A DNA stretch of 64,000 nt from Saprospiraceae bacterium (lineage in GTDB: Bacteria; Bacteroidota; Bacteroidia; Chitinophagales; Saprospiraceae), in the NCBI GenBank assembly GCA_020631235.1, contig JAHDHQ010000008.1, positions 62,001-126,000 on the forward strand, read 5' to 3'. Both the position numbers and the translations under genes were made by a program. The notes below the pieces were generated by a model. The model was not told the origin of the DNA. It saw only the letters and a program-made list of their open reading frames with translations, and made no database searches. Within the stretch, counting starts at the first letter, position 1; each line of letters opens with the position of its first letter. Shown here piece after piece: positions 46,529 to 55,144 of the stretch.

Positions 46529-46578
46529 ATGCCTTGCAAGCACTTTAGCATTTAAATAGTTAGACTATTTTTACTGGC

Positions 46579-47688
46579 ATGATTGCTCCAGCAATGAGGA
46601 AAATAGTGCACATCGATATGGATGCTTTTTATGCCTCTGTCGAACAAAGAGATAATCCAGCCCTACGTGGGAAGCCTATTGCCGTAGGTGGTGGTGAAAA
46701 CCGTGGAGTAACGACTACAGCAAGCTATGAAGCAAGGAAATTTGGCGTGCGTTCGGCCATGCCAGGATATATGGCAAAAAAGCTTTGTCCCCAACTTATT
46801 TTTGTGCCTCCCAGATTTAAAATATATCAAGAAATTTCTAGGCAGGTGCGTTCTATTTTTCAAGAGTATACCGATCTCATCGAACCACTTTCGCTAGATG
46901 AAGCCTTTTTGGATGTAAGTAACAATAAGCATAATATTCCTTATGGCATGGAAGTGGCTAAGCAGATTATGCAAAGGGTTTATGCAGAAACACAACTAAC
47001 TTGTTCTGCTGGAGTTTCTTATTGTAAGTTTTTGGCCAAGGTTGCTTCAGGTTTTAAAAAACCAAATGGTTTGACGGTCATCCGTCCAGACCAAGCAGAA
47101 GCTTTTTTAGAAAAATTAGCCATTGGGGATTTTTTTGGAGTAGGAAAAGTAACTGCAGCAAAAATGCGCAATTTGGGTATCCATACTGGGGCTGATTTAA
47201 AACAGTTTAGTAAGTTAGATTTAGCTAGACATTTTGGAAAATCAGGTAGGTTCTATTTTGATATAGTTAGAGGTAAAGATGATAGGCCTGTAAATGCATC
47301 ACGGGTTCGTAAATCGGTAGGCATCGAACGTACCCTCGAGGAAGATTTAGCATCGATGGACGACATTGAACCTATACTTATAAACCTCATCGATAAATTT
47401 TATTTGCGACTACAAAAGGTAGATAACTTCGGCAGAACGATCAGTTTAAAGTTAAAAACGAGTGATTTTCAAATCATAAACCGCAGTGTCTCTAAAGATT
47501 ATTTTATTAAAACTAAAGAAGAGATTAGCCGACTTTCACTTATCTTATTGGAAGAAAACCTAGATAGTTTTGATTCGATAAGACTGATAGGACTTACTGC
47601 ATCTAATTTAGAAAAAGAGCAGGAAATGCTTCAAAATCAACAATTGGAATTGGATTTAAAAGAGTTAAAAAATGAAGAAGAAGAATAG
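46579..47688 (+). CDS. dinB: DNA polymerase IV (Y-family)
   Basis: Error-prone translesion polymerase. HIDMDAFYASVEQRDNP carries catalytic Asp13, and SLDEAFLDV carries Asp107 and Glu108. SYEARKFGVRSAMPG, CSAGVSYCKFLAKVAS and the thumb helix-hairpin-helix (GVGKVTAAKMRNLGI) follow, then the little-finger domain (KSVGIERTLEEDL). The C-terminus ends with QQLELDL-like residues (LQNQQLELDLKEL), which fits a beta-clamp-binding motif. 369 residues; an alternative ATG at codon 6 (46594) gives the shorter family-like start MRKIVHIDMD. No LexA box was recognised. Confidence 0.96.
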   Translation: MIAPAMRKIVHIDMDAFYASVEQRDNPALRGKPIAVGGGENRGVTTTASYEARKFGVRSAMPGYMAKKLCPQLIFVPPRFKIYQEISRQVRSIFQEYTDLIEPLSLDEAFLDVSNNKHNIPYGMEVAKQIMQRVYAETQLTCSAGVSYCKFLAKVASGFKKPNGLTVIRPDQAEAFLEKLAIGDFFGVGKVTAAKMRNLGIHTGADLKQFSKLDLARHFGKSGRFYFDIVRGKDDRPVNASRVRKSVGIERTLEEDLASMDDIEPILINLIDKFYLRLQKVDNFGRTISLKLKTSDFQIINRSVSKDYFIKTKEEISRLSLILLEENLDSFDSIRLIGLTASNLEKEQEMLQNQQLELDLKELKNEEEE

Positions 47689-47740
47689 ACGAGCTGCAGC
47701 TTAATCTTTTCGGATTATTATTTGCATCTTAATCCATGAT

Positions 47741-48898
47741 ATGGCTTATAAACGATATAAAGCGGCATGGCTCAATAAGTACCCGGCTATAGAAGACCTA
47801 AGAATAAAGGCTCAGAAAAGGATACCAAATGTAGCGTGGCAATATTTGGAAACAGGTACTGGACAAGAACTGTGTTTACGACGCAATCAAGCCAAGTTAA
47901 ATCAATATACCCTGACCCCACAATTTTGTAAAGGGCCCTTGCATCCAGAAACTAAGGTGCATTTATTCGGCTCCAACTATGATTTTCCGTTTGGCATAGC
48001 ACCTATAGGATTATCTGGACTTATTTGGCCTCGTTCAGAGTGTTTTTTGGCCGAAACAGCCCAACGAAATAACATTCCTTATACTTTGAGTACTGTAGCT
48101 ACTGAAACTCCAGAAATGGTGGCAGACTACATCTCTTCGCCAAATGCTTGGTTTCAGCTGTATCCGCCCAAACTAGAAAAAGACAAAAAAGATATATTGA
48201 GACGTGTGTGGAATGCTGGATTTAGAACATTATTAGTGACGGCTGATGTACCGACTCCGAGTCGACGAGAAAGGGCCATCAGAGCTGGTTTTTCTCGATC
48301 TCCGAGCATTACACCATCTTTTGTTTGGCAAGGAGTTAAACGCCCGCAATGGAGTATTGCTACTTTGAAAAATGGCTTACCTAAACTCAAAACCATTGCA
48401 CCTTATGCAAGTGGTGCTGATGGTGAATCAGTAGCTAACTATTTAAAAGAAAATATGCGAGGAAGCCTGACATGGGAGTATTGTAAAATATTGCGGGAAG
48501 AGTGGAAAGGAAATTTAGTCCTTAAAGGGATTATGGATAAACAAGATGCAATCAAAGCGGCGTCCTTAGGATTTGATGGAATACTGGTTTCAAATCATGG
48601 TGGTCGCCAATTTGATGGTGCACCTGCGGCCATCGAAGTTTTGGCAGATATTCGAAAAGTAGTGCCTTCTGATGTGAAAATATTGTTTGATAGTGGTGTT
48701 AGAAGTGGTTTAGATGTTTTAAAAGCAATAAGTTTAGGCGCTGATTTTGTATTGCTAGGTCGTGCTTTTATGTATGGCTTAGCTGGACTTGGAGTATTCG
48801 GCGGTGACCATGTGATAGAAATTTTAAGGCAAGATTTATTAAACAATATGACTCAGTTAGGCATCGAATCATTGAATGCATTAAAACTAATTGATTAA
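47741..48898 (+). CDS. FMN-dependent alpha-hydroxy-acid oxidase/dehydrogenase
   Basis: 385 residues of the LldD/glycolate oxidase family, which oxidises L-2-hydroxy acids. Landmarks: PFGIAPIGLSGLIWP (FMN site), LSTVATETPE, WFQLYPPK, LLVTADVPTPSRRERAIR, LVLKGIMDKQDA and the catalytic SNHGGRQFDGAPA. ILFDSGVRSGLDVLKAISLGADFVLLGRAFMYGLA then supplies the FMN-phosphate site. Both membrane L-lactate dehydrogenase and soluble oxidases fit; the substrate cannot be fixed. It is followed after 14 bp by a TIM-barrel epimerase-like gene, so the two may form an operon. Confidence 0.88.
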   Translation: MAYKRYKAAWLNKYPAIEDLRIKAQKRIPNVAWQYLETGTGQELCLRRNQAKLNQYTLTPQFCKGPLHPETKVHLFGSNYDFPFGIAPIGLSGLIWPRSECFLAETAQRNNIPYTLSTVATETPEMVADYISSPNAWFQLYPPKLEKDKKDILRRVWNAGFRTLLVTADVPTPSRRERAIRAGFSRSPSITPSFVWQGVKRPQWSIATLKNGLPKLKTIAPYASGADGESVANYLKENMRGSLTWEYCKILREEWKGNLVLKGIMDKQDAIKAASLGFDGILVSNHGGRQFDGAPAAIEVLADIRKVVPSDVKILFDSGVRSGLDVLKAISLGADFVLLGRAFMYGLAGLGVFGGDHVIEILRQDLLNNMTQLGIESLNALKLID

Positions 48899-48912
48899 AT
48901 CTAAAGACAATT

Positions 48913-49794
48913 ATGAAAGACAGGAGACAATTTATGCAGATGACCACCGCTGCTGTGGCTGGTAGTTTATTATTACCCCAATGGGCTTGCCATTCCTCTG
49001 GAAAATTGTCAAATGTTGATATGGATGGATTGACATCGTTTGGTATACAGCTCTATACATTAAAAGATATATTGCCCACTGATCCTAAAGCTGTGATTAA
49101 GCAATTAGTTGATTTTGGTTATACGCAAATAGAAGGGTATGAAGGGCCGCAAGGCTTGTATTGGGGAATGGGCCATTCGGACTTTAAACGATTTTTAGAT
49201 GATATAGGTATGTCCATGCCTGCAGCACACTGCAATATTTATGAGGATTTTGAACAAAAAGTAATCGAGGCTGCCTCTATAAATGTAGAATATCTTGTTT
49301 GTCCCTGGGTCGGTCCTCAGAAGAGTGTAGATGGCTGGGCTGAAATTTGTAAGTTATTTAATAAATGTGGTGCTATTTGCAAGAAACATGGAATCAAGTT
49401 TGCCTACCATAATCACGCCTATACTTTTAAGGCTTTTACCGGAATGATCCCGATTGATTACTTGATGGAGCATACGGATCCTGAATTAGTACATCATGAA
49501 ATGGACATTTATTGGGTGGTGACGGGCGGCGCGGATCCTGTAGATTATCTGACTAAATACAGCGGACGCTTTAGATTGTGTCATATAAAAGATCGAATGG
49601 TCGACGCTGGAGATGAGCAACATGCTTCTTGTGATTTAGGTACGGGCATGATTGATTTTCCTCAAGTATTAAAGGTGGCAAAGGAGCAAGGAATGAAATA
49701 TTTTTTGATGGAACAAGAGAGGTATGATCATTCTTCGCCGATAAAATCTGCTGAAATTGGCGCAAGTTATTTAAAGGGTTTGAGGTTTAATTGA
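48913..49794 (+). CDS. Exported xylose-isomerase-like TIM-barrel protein
   Basis: 293 residues. The N-terminus has a Tat-like DRRQFMQMTTAAVAGSLLL followed by a Cys (WACHSSG), consistent with a Tat-exported lipoprotein. The body is a sugar phosphate isomerase/epimerase-type barrel: FGIQLYTLKDIL, GYTQIEGYEG, IKFAYHNHAYTF, HEMDIYWVVTGG, RFRLCHIKDRM and KYFLMEQERY. The metal ligands expected of the family are in these strands (E, D, H, E). Substrate unknown; such proteins often act on inositols or keto-sugars. Confidence 0.82.
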   Translation: MKDRRQFMQMTTAAVAGSLLLPQWACHSSGKLSNVDMDGLTSFGIQLYTLKDILPTDPKAVIKQLVDFGYTQIEGYEGPQGLYWGMGHSDFKRFLDDIGMSMPAAHCNIYEDFEQKVIEAASINVEYLVCPWVGPQKSVDGWAEICKLFNKCGAICKKHGIKFAYHNHAYTFKAFTGMIPIDYLMEHTDPELVHHEMDIYWVVTGGADPVDYLTKYSGRFRLCHIKDRMVDAGDEQHASCDLGTGMIDFPQVLKVAKEQGMKYFLMEQERYDHSSPIKSAEIGASYLKGLRFN

Positions 49795-49842
49795 TTCTCA
49801 TTTATAAGTCATCTAATATTGCAAAAATGCTTATAAAACTTT

Positions 49843-50355
49843 ATGGAGATTATTGTAATTAAGGAGTCTATTATACAGGTAGATGTAGAAGTTATTGTAA
49901 ATCCCGCGAATGCACAACTGCTTAAAGGTGGAGGATTATCAGGAGTTATCCATAAAGCTGCCGGTCACGAATTATTAGAATATCTAACACATTGGAAACA
50001 AGAAAACAAAACTCCATTTTTAGATGTCGGAGAACTTGTACTCAGTCCTTCGTTTAATTTGACAACTAAAAAAATCATACATACAGTTGGTCCAATTTGG
50101 AACAATGGAACGAAAGGGGAAAAAGAAGTTTTGTACAAGTGTTACCAAAACTGCTTACAATTAGCTGAAGAAAACCAGTTGAGATCTATAGCCTTTCCAA
50201 ACATAAGTACTGGTATTTATGGTTTTCCGCCATCGCTGGCAGCTCCTATTGCCATTAGTGCTGTAAAATCATTTGCTGCGCAAGCCATCAAAAAAGTTGT
50301 TTTTACTTGTTTTGATGAGGAAAACTATACCATATATCGCACACTTTTGAGTTAG
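49843..50355 (+). CDS. Macro-domain protein (ADP-ribose/O-acetyl-ADP-ribose hydrolase-like)
   Basis: 170 residues making a single macro domain. VIVNPANAQLLKGGGLSGVIHKAAG is the ADP-ribose-binding block, with Pro where the usual VNAAN has Ala. KKIIHTVGPIW and IAFPNISTGIYGFPPSLAA supply the second loop. It probably removes or binds ADP-ribose groups in the cytoplasm. Its stop overlaps that of the next, convergent gene by 4 nt. Confidence 0.9.
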   Translation: MEIIVIKESIIQVDVEVIVNPANAQLLKGGGLSGVIHKAAGHELLEYLTHWKQENKTPFLDVGELVLSPSFNLTTKKIIHTVGPIWNNGTKGEKEVLYKCYQNCLQLAEENQLRSIAFPNISTGIYGFPPSLAAPIAISAVKSFAAQAIKKVVFTCFDEENYTIYRTLLS

Positions 50356-51062
50356 TTAGAACTCGTCGGTTTCTGGTGTTTAAATTTAGGAACAAAATGA
50401 TTTAAATAAATAATCATACCTATATAAGTGATCATAAGTGTAGGAACACTAGTGTTAAAACCTAAGTCAAATGCCGGTATATTAAAGAGTTCTCTAAAAG
50501 ACGTGGTAGCGATAGAAAGCATAAATACAATTCCAAAGACAAACAAACCAATGATAGCAGCCTTGTTTTTTATGCTTCTTTGAACACCATTTTTACCCTC
50601 CTGTCGGAAAAAATAAAAAAGTAGCCCTACAATAGCTATAGCTTCGATGCCAATAGCTTGGTATACATTGGTAGCATAATTACCTAAACCAATGGCTTCG
50701 CTTTCTAAGCCGAAAATATGATGGGGATGACCTGAAAAGAAATCCAAAACAAAATGACCAAGCACTAAAGCAGAGCCAATCAAACCAATTTTGGTTTCTT
50801 TAAAAATCAACTTGCCAATGAAGAAAATGATGATTAGCCATGCAATAAGCGGAATTAGATCATGGCTATACAACATGTTTACAGCCATGTTGCTAACCGT
50901 TGTGTCGAAAACATCATCTGGAGTTGTTCTTTCTAAGCCTAAATAATGGAATATAAACCATAATAAGTCTTGTAACTGAGAGGCAAATAAGAAATAGAGC
51001 AAGGTACCTTTTGGGTATTTTTGATAAGCAACTAAAGCGGTGGCATAGTGTCCTGCAAGCAT
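50352..51062 (-). CDS. Polytopic membrane protein, possibly YdjM-like metal-dependent hydrolase
   Basis: 236 residues with about five or six hydrophobic helices. The spaced polar residues (MLAGHYATAL, ASQLQDLLW, LYSHDLIPL, LGHFVLDFFSGHPHH) resemble the His/Asp pattern of the YdjM/LexA-regulated membrane hydrolase family, but the match is partial and uncertain. It is preceded by a pair of related dyads at 51069-51128 that may be operators. Monocistronic. Confidence 0.6.
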   Translation of the reverse strand: MLAGHYATALVAYQKYPKGTLLYFLFASQLQDLLWFIFHYLGLERTTPDDVFDTTVSNMAVNMLYSHDLIPLIAWLIIIFFIGKLIFKETKIGLIGSALVLGHFVLDFFSGHPHHIFGLESEAIGLGNYATNVYQAIGIEAIAIVGLLFYFFRQEGKNGVQRSIKNKAAIIGLFVFGIVFMLSIATTSFRELFNIPAFDLGFNTSVPTLMITYIGMIIYLNHFVPKFKHQKPTSSN

Positions 51063-51068
51063 AAGCGT

Positions 51069-51128
51069 ATTTTTACTTTAAATATTAAAGCAAAAATAAA
51101 ATTATACTTTATAATCTAAAGTAAAAAT
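51069..51128. promoter_or_regulatory. Two related dyads upstream of the membrane protein gene (candidate operators)
   Basis: ACTTTA-N5-TAAAG occurs twice, at 51075-51090 and 51106-51121, offset by 31 bp (about three helical turns). The outer ends also form a perfect 12-bp inverted repeat: ATTTTTACTTTA (51069-51080) and TAAAGTAAAAAT (51117-51128). They lie 7-66 bp before the minus-strand start at 51062. The regulator is unknown; the AT-richness means chance cannot be excluded. Confidence 0.45.
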
Positions 51129-51422
51129 GAAAAATAAACTCAAATTTCGTTTGAAATGGGAGATAGCTCATTTGATGATAGATAACTAAATGAGGCTTAA
51201 TTTTTTGGTCAGGCACTTATAGAATCTACAGAAAAGGTTAGATTGACCATGGTTTTAACTGGAAACATCTGGTAATTTAGTAATGCTAATAAAAGAAGTT
51301 GATGGCAATGCTTTCTATTTATTAAACTAGCCATATTATAAGGAAATTGCGCAGAATACTTATTGAAAGTAACCAATTGTTTAAAATTATGAAAGAGTGC
51401 TACTTAAGCCATTAAATTTGAC
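51129..51422. other. Gap between the dyads and the propeller kinase
   Basis: Holds only very short ORFs. One is a 20-codon frame from ATG 51127 (KNKLKFRLKWEIAHLMIDN) with no support beyond being open. Another is an 8-codon frame from ATG 51389. I see no clear -7 box and no hairpin with a U-tract. Confidence 0.4.
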
Positions 51423-54400
51423 ATAAAGATTAACACAATCAGGACTCATCCAATCATCTTAAGCCTTTTAGTTATCCTTGGTTTTTTTAAAGCCAAAAGT
51501 AATGCCCAAGATCTACATAATTTAGAATTTAAATCATTCGGAATTGAGGAAGGCCTTTCTCAAAATACAGTTTATGATATTACTGAATGTGATCAAGGGT
51601 TTTTGTGGCTAGCAACCATAGATGGCCTTAATCGATTTGATGGTAAATCATTTAAAAAATTTAAAAGTAATGTAAGTGATCATGCTAAAGTAGGTTCAGT
51701 TTTCACCAGAGTAGAAAATCTTGACCCACACACTCTATTGCTTGGATCACCCAATGGTCTGATCTGCTTTGATTTAAAACGACTCGTTTTTAAATCATTC
51801 AATGAAGTTTTTGAGCGTTTACCATTTGATAATACAGGTACGGTACATGATCTTTACATAGCTAGTAATGGCAAAATATACCTTAGCCAAAATAATTTTT
51901 TTTATGTTATTGATACGAATCAAGACCTAGTAATTAAAGAAGAACTAAAGTCTCCAATTTGGCATTTTACAGACGATAAGCAGGGTAATGTTTATGGGCA
52001 TTCTAACCATGAAATATTTTTACTTTCTCGTTCAAAAATGGTCCACCAAGTGATTCATTGGGGAGATATTCGTCAAAGAGAAATAAAGGATGTAACATTT
52101 TCTGAGCTGGGTAATTTCATGGCCATTAAAGAGACAGCCATTCTGGCTTTTGATTTAAAAAATGACACCCTTTTTGTGCGATCAACAGAAATACCCTTGA
52201 AGGCTTCTTTTTCAAGTTTGCAAGTAACTAGAAAAGAATCCTTATGGATTGGTACTCGAGATAAAGGGGTTTTTAAGTATGATATAAAATCTAAGCAATT
52301 ACTAAGTAGTCTCAAAGGATTGAATAATCGTTTAGCTTCACAGTTTATTTTGTGTATCTATGAATCCGTCCGTGGTACTACCCACATAGGTACGAGTGGC
52401 GGAGGATTTGGTATTCATTTAAATGAGTCACAATATATAAAGCATGTAAGACCTGGTAACAACATGGATAATAGTTCTGTTGACAATATGGTTTTTGGTT
52501 TGTCATACGCTGAAGATGGATCGATATTATTTGGAGGGCTAAATTCGGGTCTTAAGATGTATAATCCTACATCAAGTGAGATGCATCATTATCAAACGGA
52601 TCATCTTCCTAAAGAAGCCATGAACATGTACGATTTTGAATGTTTAAATGATGAAGTTTACATTGCTTCGTGGTATGGATTATTAAAACTTGATCATGAA
52701 AAGCAATTGGTTGACCTGGAATCTAACAAAGAAAACATTGACAGATTATATTGTCTCCTTAAGCTTAACGAAAACGAACTCTTGCTCGGTGGTGAAAGTG
52801 GATTGTTTATTTATAATCTAAAATCCCAAGCTTACAAACAAGCACCTAAACAAGATTCAAATCTCCAAATGTCTGATCTTATTATTCGATTTATGGATCG
52901 CTTAGATAGTCAGAACATATTATTAGCGACCACTAATCATAGTTTAGTTGTATACAATGTTAGCACCAAACAACTTAAGGATTTTGAAGAATTAAAATCC
53001 TTTTCTAGTTCAGCAAGGCATTTTTTTATAGATGATGATCAGATTTTCTTAGCTACTGACAATGGTCTTTTATTATTGGACAGGTCTTTTAAGATTAAGC
53101 GACATTGGACTAAAAAAGAAGACTTAGCTAATGCGTTTATTTACGCTGTACTAAAAGATGAAAACGGCTACGTGTGGGTATCCACTAATTATGGAATTTC
53201 AAGAATAGATCTTTCAAATGATCGAGTCATTAACTTTAATAAATTGGATGGATTGCAAGATTACGAATTTAACACTGCTTCGGCTCTCCAATTTCCAGAA
53301 AACAAACTGGCCTTCGGAGGAGTCAATGGGTTTAATATTATCGACACAAAGAAGTTTTATGCCGAGCAATCTATAAGCTCACCCAACTTAAATGAAGTGT
53401 ACATAAATCAGGTAAAGTACCCTGTGCATCGTGTAGAACCCAACCAATCGATAGCGCTTCCCTATGATTCGAATTATCTAAATTTCTATTTTAACAACAC
53501 AGATCATTGGACTAAAAAACCGGAATATTGGTACAGCTTATCGGGTTTAGATACAACTTGGATATCGAATGGTCATAATACACATGTAAATTATTCAAAG
53601 CTAGCTCCGGGTAAATACGTTTTTTTACTTAAAACAGCAATTAATGGATCATATAGTGAACCTGTGGAAGCCCTAAGCATAATTATCCACCCTGCATTTT
53701 GGCAAACTAAAGTGTTTAAGTTATGCTTTTTAATACTAGGTCTACTCATGATCTATGCGGGATATCGTTTTTTCCTCAACAAAAAAACGAAACAATTTAA
53801 AAATGAAAAACGGATTCGAGATTTAGAAGCTAAAATGATGAAGTATAAGATGAATCCTCATTTTATCTTTAATACACTCAATGCTTTAAAGCATCATGCT
53901 CTATTTAAACCAAAACAAGAAACGGCAGAATATGTCACTGAATTCTCCGAACTCATACGTGGAATCCTAGACTATAGCGACAAAGAAACTATTTCACTGG
54001 CTAAAGATATACGCTGGACAGAAAGATATATACACACAGAAAACAAACGCTTATCCAATCAGGTAAAATATGATGTTAAGGTGGATCCCAATCTAAATAT
54101 TCATTCGATTAAGGTTCCTCCATTTTTATTACAAGCGTTTATAGAGGAAGTTATCTGGCAAAGGCTAGTGCACAATAAAGATAGATTGGAACTCACAATC
54201 ATGTATAAAAAGAACGAGCTTGGATTCGAGATAATTATAGAAGATAATGGATCAAATCTCCCAACAAACATCAGCGAAACAAAATACAATGGACTGGCGC
54301 TTGCCTATGAAAGAATACGTCATTTTAATAAAATTAAGAATGGATATTCCATCAATGTGGATGATCAAATTTCAGATGTTCACAACATTGACATAAATAG

Positions 54401-54431
54401 AAAAATCATCCGATTTTTAAATCATAACTAA
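51423..54431 (+). CDS. Propeller/Y_Y_Y sensor with degenerate LytS-type kinase domain; non-canonical start
   Basis: About 1,002 residues. Signal peptide KINTIRTHPIILSLLVILGFF...SNAQ, then two-component-regulator propeller repeats (EEGLSQNTVYDI, GFLWLATIDGLNRFDG), a Y_Y_Y domain (about 655-755) and a transmembrane helix (about 765-785). A His_kinase (PF06580) domain with MNPHFIFNTLNALKHH follows. The frame is open from 51408 with no ATG, GTG or TTG before 51603, which lies inside the first propeller blade. ATA 51423 gives the most natural N-terminus, one base from ATG. The ATP site is eroded: IEEVIWQRL for canonical VENAIWHGL, and DNGSN for DNGVG. It is probably a signalling pseudokinase or a decaying gene. 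Confidence 0.72.
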   Translation: MKINTIRTHPIILSLLVILGFFKAKSNAQDLHNLEFKSFGIEEGLSQNTVYDITECDQGFLWLATIDGLNRFDGKSFKKFKSNVSDHAKVGSVFTRVENLDPHTLLLGSPNGLICFDLKRLVFKSFNEVFERLPFDNTGTVHDLYIASNGKIYLSQNNFFYVIDTNQDLVIKEELKSPIWHFTDDKQGNVYGHSNHEIFLLSRSKMVHQVIHWGDIRQREIKDVTFSELGNFMAIKETAILAFDLKNDTLFVRSTEIPLKASFSSLQVTRKESLWIGTRDKGVFKYDIKSKQLLSSLKGLNNRLASQFILCIYESVRGTTHIGTSGGGFGIHLNESQYIKHVRPGNNMDNSSVDNMVFGLSYAEDGSILFGGLNSGLKMYNPTSSEMHHYQTDHLPKEAMNMYDFECLNDEVYIASWYGLLKLDHEKQLVDLESNKENIDRLYCLLKLNENELLLGGESGLFIYNLKSQAYKQAPKQDSNLQMSDLIIRFMDRLDSQNILLATTNHSLVVYNVSTKQLKDFEELKSFSSSARHFFIDDDQIFLATDNGLLLLDRSFKIKRHWTKKEDLANAFIYAVLKDENGYVWVSTNYGISRIDLSNDRVINFNKLDGLQDYEFNTASALQFPENKLAFGGVNGFNIIDTKKFYAEQSISSPNLNEVYINQVKYPVHRVEPNQSIALPYDSNYLNFYFNNTDHWTKKPEYWYSLSGLDTTWISNGHNTHVNYSKLAPGKYVFLLKTAINGSYSEPVEALSIIIHPAFWQTKVFKLCFLILGLLMIYAGYRFFLNKKTKQFKNEKRIRDLEAKMMKYKMNPHFIFNTLNALKHHALFKPKQETAEYVTEFSELIRGILDYSDKETISLAKDIRWTERYIHTENKRLSNQVKYDVKVDPNLNIHSIKVPPFLLQAFIEEVIWQRLVHNKDRLELTIMYKKNELGFEIIIEDNGSNLPTNISETKYNGLALAYERIRHFNKIKNGYSINVDDQISDVHNIDINRKIIRFLNHN

Positions 54432-54572
54432 GTTTTATCATGCTTATTAAACCAAATGCTCATTCATATCTGCTGGATAATTAGTCACTATACATTATAT
54501 CCTTTTCTTCCCTTAAGTTCGAACCAGCATCATGCGAGTTGTAATTCATTAAAATCAATTAACTTAAAAGCT

Positions 54573-55049
54573 ATGAAATATCTTATCATCACTAGTCTAC
54601 TTTCCGTGCTTACCATTTCCTCGTGCTTCGCCCAACAATTAGACCGTTCCTTAATTGCATCGACCGGGTTTTATAATCAGGAGGGAAATGTAAAGCTGCA
54701 TTTTGCCATAGGAGAAACAGCAATTTCCAGACATCAAAATGACATCGTTTTAACGGAAGGGTTTTATCAAGATGCTAGAAAAATGCCCTCTTCAGTAATC
54801 ACTAATCAGCTATCTGTGGAGACCAGTCTATATCCTAATCCTGCCACTCATAAGATTGTAATAGACATAGAAGCGGAGGAAAAACACAATGTAGAAGTGT
54901 ATAATTCACTCGGCCAGGTGGTTCTTCATCCACATAGTTTTGTTGGTCAATGTGACCTTAATATTTCGACATGGCCACTTGGTCAATACTTTATTAAAAT
55001 TTCAAATAGTCATGGTAGATCCAACATTCATACCTTCATCAAGGTATAA
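54573..55049 (+). CDS. Small secreted protein with T9SS type A domain
   Basis: 158 residues from ATG 54573, which directly precedes a signal peptide (KYLIITSLLSVLTISSCFAQ). The frame extends upstream to 54456, but that part is not signal-like. A short domain follows (GNVKLHFAIGETAI...IVLTEGFYQ), a pattern common in Bacteroidota before sorting domains. Then LYPNPATHKIVIDI to IHTFIKV, a type A sorting domain, makes up most of the protein. No enzymatic domain. It lies between the propeller sensor and the response regulator, so it could be part of that signalling locus. Confidence 0.82.
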   Translation: MKYLIITSLLSVLTISSCFAQQLDRSLIASTGFYNQEGNVKLHFAIGETAISRHQNDIVLTEGFYQDARKMPSSVITNQLSVETSLYPNPATHKIVIDIEAEEKHNVEVYNSLGQVVLHPHSFVGQCDLNISTWPLGQYFIKISNSHGRSNIHTFIKV

Positions 55050-55144
55050 ACTAATAATCTAGCTACATCTATTTTCGAATAATTGTAATTTAGATAAAGT
55101 ACATAACTAAATGTCACATAACCAGTGGTTCTAACAATAATCCT

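Noticed and set aside
46530-46578. LexA-type box or promoter before dinB
   Set aside because: Only a near-consensus -7 box (TATTTTTA at 46566-46573) with wrong -33 spacing; no dyad that could be called an SOS operator.
51603-54431. TTG 51603 as the true start of the propeller sensor
   Set aside because: It would delete the signal peptide and half of the first propeller blade, both clearly encoded upstream in the same frame.
54456-54572. Upstream 39 codons of the small T9SS cargo frame
   Set aside because: The stretch is not signal-like, and a standard signal peptide begins at ATG 54573.
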